The translations under genes were made by a program, and so were the position numbers. The notes below the pieces were generated by a model, which did no database searches, was not told the DNA's origin, and worked only from the letters and a program-made list of their open reading frames with translations. Shown here piece after piece: positions 41,064 to 53,000 of a stretch of DNA of 64,000 nt. Position 1 is the stretch's first letter; every line of letters starts with the position of its first letter. The DNA comes from Phoronis australis. Taxonomy: Eukaryota > Phoronida > Phoronidae. Location: assembly GCA_002633005.1 (NCBI GenBank), contig NMRA01000161.1, positions 545,516-609,515 of the forward strand, in the 5' to 3' direction.

Positions 41064-44000
41064 CTGAGAAAGTGAAAACAAGCTTTGAAAGAGCATCAAC
41101 CAGCATAAAAACAGGATTGCGCATTGAATTAGATCAACAAGCAATTATAAAAGAGACTTAATTGTTCAGTACTGACTCGGAATATGCATCTTAAAAGGCC
41201 TTTCACACTGGCTCCGTCAAGCTTCGGTGTTAGCAAAGTTTCAGTCGGACTACTTAACTTTGGTCCTGAATCAAAGCCAACAGTGCCAGTTTGCTCCGGA
41301 CTTAAGAGGTGAACTTAACAGCAACGCCTTGATACTTCGTTAACAGTGGGAACACTCAACTTCAATGCCACCAAAGTTATGCAACAGGGGTCACTGCATT
41401 TGCCAACAGAGGGCAGCGACTGGTTAATATTTGTTAATATTTAATTTTTTTTTCTAATATTTACTACTTTTCTAGTTTAAGTATTCTGTTTCAATTTATC
41501 CATGTATTTGCTGGATTCTTGACATTACCTAGGACCAATATCAAACTCCCAGACATTACTTATCATTAAATGTAAGCAAAACGTCAGTTCCAGCCATATA
41601 CCATTTGTTCAGGTCAGCTGATACTAGGGCACCTTGCAATAACTCCACTGAACTAGTTGTCTGAATAACTCCAAAGCTGATGAGAATGGTAACGCATAAC
41701 TTTGCGGTTAACCACAGCTAACATTGAAGGTTATGGATAATAGGGAGTTCAAGGAAACAGCCTTACAGCTAGTTTTATGTGGTGATGAGTTTTTGCGTAA
41801 AGGTAAGCCAAATGATTTATTTGAAATATTATCTGAAAATTCTAAAATCGACAACATTTTCAAAGGAGAACGTTTAAGACAATGAGGAAGTCTTACTTAT
41901 GTGCCTAACTGAACAATAGGGCATTTATCGTAATGATCATACTACCTCCAAAATGCTCCTGAATTTTGAATAGGGAAGGGTATTAAGCTTAACTTTTCAC
42001 TGTGGCCTTGAACCTGTTTCCAGGGTCACCAAATCTGACTGGCACCTGGAAATTTCCCAAAATCTTGGAGCAAAATATGAAAAAATCTAAAGCTTACTTC
42101 TTTTGTTATCATTCCAACAACATTCCAACAACATTCCAACAACATTCCAACAACATTCTACATTAGACAAAATCATTTTTCCTAGCTGCGAATTCAATTG
42201 GTGCATGGAGATGCCCCATCCACACCTTGGCCAAAATATTAACAAAGTTTTTCCCTCGAGTTTCATGAAAATGAAGTCCCCATCACAAAGCAATACTGGT
42301 GTCTTGAGATAGTTAACCTACACCTTCTTGCAAAATGAGCAAAACTCTAAAGGTTCCTTCATTAAAATTACAAGTGCATTGTTTTGGGGGTATTTAGATT
42401 GCTCTGTTAAGTAATGGTGTACACAAATCAAGATGCCCTATTATTGCCAAGAATTGTACGACAATACTTCAGGCACTTTCCCCATACAGTTTACTCCGGT
42501 ACTTTCTAAGCTTTGATGTTAACTGTGGTTAACTGCCAAGTTGAATGTTACCATTCCCATCAGCTTTGGAGTAAGTTCAGAAAACTAATTCATCAAAGTT
42601 CTTGCAAGGTGGCGCTATTACGACCTTCATGCTGGATGGTGATTTTCTTGATGTGAAGAGTCCAGGAAATATACGGATAAAGTGAAACAGAATGCTTATA
42701 CTGCCAAAATAACAAAGGTTTACTTGGAACAAAATATTAACATGTATTAACCAGCCACCAACCGCAAACTTAGCAACCAGTGGCATCGAAGTTAAGCATT
42801 CCCATTGTGGCGAAGTGCCAACTCTTAAGTGTTAAATCCACTTATATATGAAAGCCGAACTTAACTCACGTTAACTCTAACCCAAGACTGAAGTTAAGTG
42901 TTTCTATTGACTGAAACTTAGGATAACGCTGAAGCTTTCAAAGCCAATGGGAAAGGCATTTTGTTTTATCCAATTTCCAACTGCTGGTTTATGGACCTTG
43001 ATAATTGGCCCATTACGCTATGCGCCCAGCAGAATTAATAAAGCAGAAAATTGACTGTGAGCTAATTCTAGTTTTAGGTAATAAAAGTCCTATTCGTTGC
43101 CCCATTTTTGAAACTTAAAAACCTAATCACGAGTACCTTTCCCAAACTACTGAAATATGCTCTTAAAAACTTTCAAAATGAAAATTTTAAAAATACTATT
43201 TTCGCCCCCAGTGTTTACAACCATGTTTATGATGACAAATTAAAATTGATAGAAAACAGCAGCGGCGAGTGAACCAGATGAATTGCTTAACTCCAATCAC
43301 AACAGTGTCACCTTAGTGCAAGATTATTTTTATGTTGTGTTGCTCAGGCAGGTTTCACAATACAAAACTTTATTTTCTCAGTGGTGACCTTCAGCATAAT
43401 TTCAAGGTCATCGTATTCTACTAGTGCCAGGAGATTCTCTACATACAGCTTGTTGCAAAACATACACAAAATCAAAAGGTCCTTCTTGAGATATCGCACC
43501 AATAACTTCAGAGTGAATGTACGGGTGCAAAGAAATACAGAGCGCAAAAGTCATATCATTCTGACAAATATAGAGGTGCTCTTAATTTACATTTCAAGAA
43601 AAACCTATTTGGAGATATGCAAAAAGTAGTGTCAAACAAGTGCATGCCGTGAACAAGTACACCATACACTCAATACAGTGATAAGAGAGGACAGTAAGAC
43701 CTAGTTGAATGAGTACACCACAGACTCAATGCACTGATAAGAAGGGGCAGTGTGGCCTAGATTGATAGGGTACACCACAGAGTCAGAGCCAATAAAGTGA
43801 CTAGAGGAGGCAGTGTGCCAAGTGACATAAGTGTCTGCTTCCATCAATCAAGGTCGTGGGTTCGAGTCCCACTGAGGCATAATGCTGGACGCTAGAGTCA
43901 GGTAACTAGCTGCTTTGAGCTCCGTTTTATACATGTCAGCATAAAAATGGTTCCACGTAATCAGTGCAATTGGCCCACCTCAGCAGCCTGCACATAATCT

Positions 44001-47000
44001 GATACAATATTTATTATTATTTTTCAATACAGAAATTTCTGGATTACTTAATGACGAATGTCATAGTATCAATGAATTGATATCTGAACAGCCTAGAATG
44101 AATTTCCGGGCATTATAAATGCACCCTCTGTAAAAACTAACCTATTATTACCGCCTACAGCCAACTTGCTGAGTCTGGTATCCAGCAATTAGAAACACCC
44201 AATACTTCCAAAGCCCATACAACACTTTACATCTGAGTCAGTACAACAGGACACTTGGACATTCTCTGCAACCGGTACAACACGACACTCACTCATTCTC
44301 TGCAACCAGTACAACAGGACACTTGCTCATTCTCTGCAACCACTACAATACGACACTTGCACATCCTCTGCAACCAGTACAACAGGACACTTGCTCATTC
44401 TCTGCAACCAGTACAACAGGGCACTTGCTCATCCTCTGCAACCAGTACAACAGGGCACTTGCACATTCTCTGCAACCAGNCAACAGGACACTTGCTCACT
44501 CTCTGCAACCAGTACAACAGGACACTTGCTCATTCTCTGCAACCAGTACAATGGGACACTTGCACATCCTCTGCAACCAGTACAATAGGACACTTGCTCA
44601 TTCTCTGCAACCAGTACAATAGGACACTTGCGCATTCTCTGCAACATATGAATCTCGTGACATTTACTTTTACTCGCAATACTGCAAAATCCATCGAGCA
44701 GTTGTCTAACCTCATTTACGTGCCATTGGAAATTCTCACGTTATTTATTGGTGCCCTGATTTTTTTCAATTTTTTCTCGACTGCATTAACTGTATTCGAC
44801 TTTCTAATTCTAGCCAAGTTTTACTGCTGTGTTGTGGGCTGTAACTCCAATGACAGAAAGTCAGATAAATTTGAGAAGTATCCATGGATGTGATATTTTC
44901 CAACACGATTCATCAAAAATCAGCTCAACATTTATGAGGCCAATATAACAATGCATTTTCCTACCTCCAGGACAAAGGAGATTTCTACTTGGGACCATTC
45001 TGTTGGTTGAGATTGGTTTTATAATGCTGAAAAGTGGCCTAAATCAATAATTATTTTTTTGCAGAAGGTGGGTTTACAGTAAAGCTTAAATTGATTTATG
45101 AACAATGCTGACTGAATGATGACCATAGTGCTGCAGTTGTCAGAAATGTGCCAAACATTATTGTCAATGAACTCCTGTCCATAAGACTAGCTTTTCTTAT
45201 TAAATATATCCATATGTCTGCAACAACAAACTTTTCTTTTTAAAGATATCCATAAGTATACAATAACAAGTTTTCTTATCAAATATATCCATAAGCGTGC
45301 AATAACAAGTTTTTCTCATTAAAGACAACCATAGTTTGCAGTAACAAGCAAAGATAACCATAATCGTGCAACAAGTTTTTCTTATTATAAGATATCCATA
45401 AGCGTGCAATAAACAAGTTTTTCGTATTATTAGAGATATCCATAAGCGTGCAATAAACAAGTTTTTCTTATTAAAGATATCCATAAGCGTGCAATAACAA
45501 GTTTTTTTTATTAAACTCCCAACTCAAATCACTTCAATTTCTGCCTGACTGGCAAGGCTTTCTTAGTCTTTGATTCTTGGTTGAACAACATACAAAAAGC
45601 AGTTCAAAGGCTTCCAATTGAACAAAGTTTCAATGCGCTTTGACTTACCATATCCCAAACGGTTATCATATATACTGAAACCAAACTTTAATAGTCCAGG
45701 CTTTAACTCATTCTCTACAAAGGTCTCATCATCTTCATTGCCTTCATTGAAAATGATCGCCACATCATGTTTCAAGTCATCTGAAAGATATTTTCACCCA
45801 ATTATTCTCACATGACTTACCCTATTAGCACACTTCTAGAACCAGGCTATCCATCATGTTATCTAAGGTAGAGTCATGGACATGCCGAGGACCCCATCTT
45901 GGAGGGAAATGCGTTCCCCCTAAAAAACTTGATACTACATTATTACACGGGGTTCTTTCTAGATCCACTTCTCAAAATTAAAAGAGGGCAGATTCATGCT
46001 AGATCGCGTAGGGTACTTGTGTGCTAGGTTATCAAAGAGATTGTCTCCTTATACTGGAAGTTTTAGGCAGACGGTCTCAGGATTTTTTGAAAATTCAGAG
46101 CTTGCTCAACACATATCAAAAATCTGTTGAAATAACTCATTACAAGAATATGTGAAACCTACATAGTAACAGTAGGGTTCATTTAAACCATCTTTTGCCA
46201 ATGTTCTTCGAACTGTAAAGTTGAGAACTTTTCTTTACTTCCCATTGTCAAACCTATAGTACAAAAAAGTTATCAGACAAACACCATTCATGCTTTCACT
46301 TTCTACACAAGTTTTCTGAGTGATTCTGAACCTTTTATCTCTTCTACCATGCAGGAAAAATGAACAGATTTGATAGGTTAGGATGACAATGACACTACAG
46401 CATCATTAGAAAAGGGGGTGTTCAGTTATTATACCACTAGAGACTTGGGACTAAGGGAGTGTTCAGTTATTACACCACTAGAAACTTGGGACTAAGGGGA
46501 TGTTCAATTATTACACCACTAGAGACTTGGGACTAGGTAAGTGTTCAGTTATTACACAACTAGAGACTTGGGACCAAGGGAGTGTTCAGCTATTACACCA
46601 CTGGAGACTTGGGACTAATGAACGATTTTTGCAACGGCATTGGACACTTTTTTATTATAGTTAACCATATTTTTACAGACATGTTAAAGTGAAGAGAAAA
46701 CGTTCATACCCACATTCATACGAAGGTGCACAATTGTGGTGGGGGTCATTTCAACTCAAAAATAACTGAACTGCATTAAAATATATTAAGTACCACAGTG
46801 CAGGGACACTTGACTGTACCCGAATCTTTGTTTGACTTGTTAAGTCCTATAACTTCCAGTGCTGCCCATACTTTTATAGAAAATAGAGTGAACAGAGCTT
46901 CAGTTTTATGGACACTCCATCAGGGTGTTTGTTTGAAGTGACTCTTTCACTTGAAATGAATATATCTATGTATCTCTGAGTCAAGAAGTGTTGAATTGAG

Positions 47001-50000
47001 AAGTGCTTTTGTTAGTCACAATGAATTTGAAAGGAACTTCGGCTATCAAAGTGGTATAGAACATGAACACTAAATTGCAATATTCAAATTGGTTCTCTAC
47101 CACTAAAACAGAAGTCAATTTGTTCACCAGGTATTTTACAGACAGTTTATTTTCAAAGATTTTGAGTTTCTGTTCATGTCAAAGAATTTTTCCTTTAGTT
47201 TCAAATTTCAAAAAACAATCTGTCAATTGCTTCTCATTTAATTGATTTTTCTTCCAAAAAGGAAAGCACGTCTCCTTATTTGGTATGGCAAGACATAGAC
47301 ATAGACTGAATAGTTCCCTAATGTATGAAAAATGTGACCTGTGGCCTTTAATGTATTTGTAAATAAAACATTACCAAAGGCAATTTCAAGCAGCAGCCAG
47401 TCCAAGTATATAATTAGTGGTGGAAAAATTGAAAACTGGGGTAAGGATGAGTTTGTATTTCGCATGTGTTTCAAAAATAGTGAATCTTAACAATTTTTTC
47501 TAGAAATTTTTGCAGTAATCAAAGTGAATGACTCTCACATACACATCCCTAAGAAGTAGATTTGCCAAGATCTGTTTAAAATGTATTTTTACAAGATTTC
47601 GCATTCCACGCCTCTTTATCTCTGATTACTGCAGAACTGAAAAGAGGCTTTTTTACCAAACAATTGTCAAAACCAAATTTACGAGGACAGAAAAGAGAGT
47701 GGGAATGTGGACAAGAGAATTCAAATTCAATAGTTGAAATTAAAAGAGGGCACCATAGTGTGTTATAACAGAGCGCAGCACCATGTTGTAACAGCCTCTG
47801 GAAAACCATTGGAAGGATCAAAGTAAAATCATGCTGACCACAATAAAGCAATTTTCATTGATATTTTTATCGGTGACCATGACTTTAAGCAGGTGTATTG
47901 GACCATTTTTCGAGTGAAATTAAAACTTTCAGAAAAATATTGGAAATCCTAATAAAGTTTTTCAAGTGTCATAATGGCCTTTCAACACGAAGATTACAGA
48001 TTACATGTCGAAAATTGGCAGCCCTGTAAATAGGTCATGTTGAAAGTGTGGCGTTAATCTAAATGATAATAAATCAAGTTTGAGGAGACAAGTGTTACAA
48101 ACAATCAGTGAACACCACTGGATTGAATCTTATCGAGTGAAAAGGGATTCATTACAAAATGCATGCCTGACTTTAACACGGCAAATCCTTTAGAAGAAGA
48201 GAACTTTACCAGAAGGTGGCGCTGACTTCACGTGATACATCCAATAAAGCTTGATGTCCAAGCGCCACTTGTAGTACAACACAATGCCCAGCACAATCAA
48301 AAAGATGGACACACCAAGTACGATACCAAGTAGCTTATATAAATACTTGAGACCATTGGGATCAGATGGATCTGAAATGAAAGTAAATATGTCCGTTTCA
48401 TGGATTTTTGTTGTTGCAATAAAATGGCATTTTAGTTGAACATTCGGCACATTTAAATGTGACGGTCCATTACGCTAAGCCGTTACTTCTCTATTTATGC
48501 AATTTACTTGCACACCAAGTTGTTGCAATTTTGAAAGCATGGATGGATAAACACCACTCGAGGTTTAGCCAGAATTGAAATGGATTCAAGAACAAAATAA
48601 AAGGATATTAAATGGCAGTTTTGTGCACAGAATCTTAGTTCACCAATGCTGTACAGTGGACTTTGAAAACTACTATATAGCTGTGTGAATGTCTTGAATC
48701 ATGCAAAACTTTTTATTTTAAACTTAATTAAAATAAGCTGAAAGTGAAACAAAAGTGCACACTATAACTAACTCATTGAATAGAAAACAGGAAACCAGGA
48801 CTCGCAAGCAACTCTTATAGCACCTAACAATAATTAGGATAGATACAGTGGCAACTAGATACCCGTTGAGTACACTTAAACAAGAGTCTCCAATTATCAT
48901 ACTCAGTTATTTTTGAATGACTTTTTAGAAAGGGTATCAAATCACAGCCACGTTTTTGCAGACAATGACCTGTGTACTGGCAAAATATCTAATAGCATAA
49001 AACTTCATTCACAAAATTTCATACCAGAGGCTCCAAAATGGTAGATTAAAATTCCAGCACTTCCAAAGCATAGGTAGATTTAGGGGGGGGGGCCCTGCCC
49101 CCCCCACTTGGCTGCCGCAAGCAAAATGAAACAGCAACAGTGTGAGGAGGAAATATTGAGTTCAGCAACTAGGACCTGTAGCGGACGATGGGGGGGCTCA
49201 GTCCCCACTCCGCAGCAGAATCGTGTTCCGTTTTTTTTAGTCAACCGTCCCTGACGAATTTTTGGAACAGGAGGTCCACATCCCTGGCCTCCACAACTTT
49301 CGGGCCGCGAGGCCGCCTGTGCACAAACCGTAGCGCTTTGCCCAATTACCCGCGGCAACATGTTGGGCCCCCCTTATAGTATCCTATATCCACCACTGCA
49401 AAGAATTAGTTGATATCTGATTACAAAAACTTTGAATAGATATTCCAAGAGAATAATTTGATTTCAAAGTTTTTTAGTCAAGCTGAGAAATAGTGAAACA
49501 ATCCTTTCAATTTCCTACCTCCTTTCACCAGAGAGGTTGTTGCATTGTCCTGCCTTCTGGTATCATGTCGTGAGAATATTATGCATGTATAGTCCCTATA
49601 GTCACTTTGACGAATGTCCGTGATCTCCAACTTCGAGGTCAGTGTGAGCAACCCGTTTTCTACGCTAAAAAATGAGCACTAAAATTAATTAACAGCTGTA
49701 TAAACCTGCAACAACAATGAATTATTCTGGGCAAACACAAAATTCTCTTGCAGGCAAAGGATTATCATTAATTTCTATTCAAGTTCGATCATCACCACTG
49801 CATACTTCTATCAAGCACACGTACCTTTTAATAGGTTTTGTAACTTTAAACCTTTTACCAAGATGATCTTTCACCAAATGGCTTTTGCTCCCATTATGAT
49901 AAATCCATATGATGTGGTCAGCATTGACATCGCTATCACCATATGTCCCACTGCACGACATATTGACATGTGTTCCAGGTAATCTCAGTATTCTTTTAGG

Positions 50001-53000
50001 TGGTGACTTTGAGATATGAAAGTTTCCATCACCGCATTCTTTAAAAGAGATGAACTATGATATAAACTTTCCAGTTTCATTGGCTATAAAAACGTGGTTA
50101 GCTTAATTGAAACAGACAGGACTATATAAGTGAATCTTTATCATAGGGTTTTCCCACCAATTAAAATATAGTACTAGCAAAGCGGTGACATAAACTACGG
50201 AATTAACCTGAGCATTTCCATAAGGCTCGGCAGTTGACTAGGTGACAAACCGTTCTAGCAAAATCTTCCATTTGAAGATAACAATTTGACAAGTTTTGCC
50301 TGGAGGACACTACGTCACTTTTATTTTCAAGTACGTCTTTAAAGAGAAGTTCTCACACTTAATTGTTTTAAAAAACATTTAAGAATTCACGCAATAAGGA
50401 GTTCATTGTTACGTAATTTTAAATCTGTAGTTTGGCCTTTGTTATAGTAACAACGTATGTCTACATGTCAACTTTCCCAACAAAATCGTGATTATGTCAT
50501 CAATTTTTGATCGACAGTTTAATTTAAAACAAGATGTCAAGTTATTGGAAAATACATTCTTCATTAGCGATTCCTTGGGAATCATCCCATTGTACCATGT
50601 CCTAGACATAACGAAAAATAGGTCACCTTATGATGGAATCCTCTTTAGCTCATTACATCACTTCAAGATACAACCATTAGGTAAAATTTTCAAAGTTATG
50701 AATGCATAAATTGACGATGGGCATAAAAGCAAGGGCATTTAAGATTATGAAGGACCCATGTTCAATTTTGGCCAACTTTTGAACACTGTATCTCGCGGGA
50801 ATTACTAATCGGATTCGTATGAAACTTTCAAATAGTGTGCTTTATACACAGGTCTCTATAATGATTATTAGGAATTGGTTTTACAATGTTCCACTTTTCC
50901 ATGAGGAGCTATCAAACAGTAGGACTTTCATGATATTTATAAAAAAACTAAAATTCCATGAAACGAACATCGTAACAACAACTTATTAGAAAACTGTAAC
51001 CACGTGTTTGAGAATTATGATCTTGAAGATTTATATCCTACGGAATTTGGTCACATTATTAAACCTGTTGTTTTCATATGTTTGTTAAATTTTCCTAAAA
51101 AAGCAATGATACGTGACCCAATCAGTGACAGATAAAGTCTAAAATTATGTTCTCTGAAATTTCTATTTTCAGAGTTAAATTATACAGTTTTGTAAATATT
51201 CAGTGAAATGTAGTCTTGTTGATATGGTCCAACATAACTTTAAAAATGAAAATTCTGATAAATGTGGGGTGTACATTTAGTTGATAAGTATAATAAAGTA
51301 TCATCAAATATTAGTAAGCACAAACACTTAGCTAATAGAAAATTTCAGCAACCTTGCTATGCTACGTAAACAGAACTCACAAAGCGCATTCTAATCTATC
51401 TCTGGTGCAGCATTTTTGCAACTAGGGCAACTTGTAACACAATACACATTATCTAAACAGGACACAAAGCAAGATGTAACAAACTTAAGCTAGAAAGTGG
51501 AAAAAAAGAAATTTCTGTTTCATTGTACTAAAAATTAAGTCGGCAACTGTGAGGCATTAATAGCTAATCCAGCAACTTAATCAACGAGCTTGTCCATGAG
51601 CAGGAAAATGTGGACACCCATTCTGGATGGAATGAAATGTGCAACAAATATTGAAGATGTTCACTGGTAAGGCGATATTAAATACTTCTTAAGGAATGAT
51701 TTTGAATTAAAGGCATATATACACGATTCATGGACAAACAAGTTGTTACCACTTGATTTTTTTACTTGAGACGAGTCCGAGTTATTTGGAGTGATCAACA
51801 AAAATTTGCAATTGCAGGCGCCATGTTTTCAAAGAGGCAGGAAAGTTAGTCATCGTTTCGGAGATATGGGGAATCAGTGTTACAGCTTACCTCACGTTAA
51901 AACTAGCCTGCTCTCCCTTATATATTTTCTGAAAGCAAAAAGCCTGCTGAATATGACTTTTTCAGCCAATGATTGGGTCACCTGACCATGTCTTTTTTAA
52001 AAAAAGCTTCTTATCACAGCAAAACAATGGCATCAAAACGTATTACAAAAATCCATAATAGAATTTTAAAAATGCTTGTTACAATTTTCCAAGTAATCAC
52101 TTTATTTTCATTCAACGGTATCCATTTCATAAAAAGTGTAAAGACCCCTCCTGCAAAAGTAGGTCAGCATTTTGTCCAACAGTTCAGAAAGTATGAGCTA
52201 TGTCAATGTTTCACTTGGCAAAAGCTACATCTTATTTCCCAACTACTAACTAGCATTAAATCCTTCTTAAGTGTCGTACACACATAGACTTGAGAACACT
52301 GGAACAAGTTATTCATAGAGCGAGCTGCCACTATGTTTGGAGGCTGTGTGGACACTATTTGAACTAGTGCAACTTGCCCCACTTGTAACGTACTTCATCA
52401 GCTGTTCATTGTCATGCGCTGAGCGACTACTTCTGCTTTGCGTTAGTTATTGGATAAGTGGGGGTGGGTCCTCAGGCTAAAGTAGCAGGACAAGTCACAC
52501 TAATGTAATTTGTTTTAATCTTTGTGTGGACAGGACTTCATTGGTCAGGATTATACAGGTACTGACCACAACGGGGATTGGGGAACAGAGATGGGAGTCA
52601 GTGATAACCGCTGCCTCTTGGCAGCAAACTCTTTCACCCATTTTAGATGCTGGACAATAAAAACTATATCTGCCATTGAAAATTTAACTTTTTCACTTCA
52701 TGAACACAAGGTACTTAAACTACATGGTCAACAGACTCATAAACACGGGCACGGAGGCATGAACACGACTCACAGACCTGCAAACACCGTCCACTGACTC
52801 ACAAACACGGGAACAGACTCACAAAACACGATCCACGCACACAAATAAACGGGACATGGACTCACATTCACGAGGAAACATGGTTAACAGACCGCCAAAC
52901 ACGGGTCACGGACTCATCGGCTTCCTGGGTCAGCTGACATCTTCATTTTGTCCGTAAACCGTGTTTGGCGGTCTGTTAACCGTGTTTTCTCGTGAATATG

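Noticed and set aside
43800-43872. Possible tRNA gene
   Set aside because: A perfect B box, but no matching acceptor or anticodon stems. Better read as a SINE head.
44255-44893. 212-codon open frame
   Set aside because: It reads through a 34-bp minisatellite with an N. The same peptide-like pattern appears in other frames too, as expected for a repeat.
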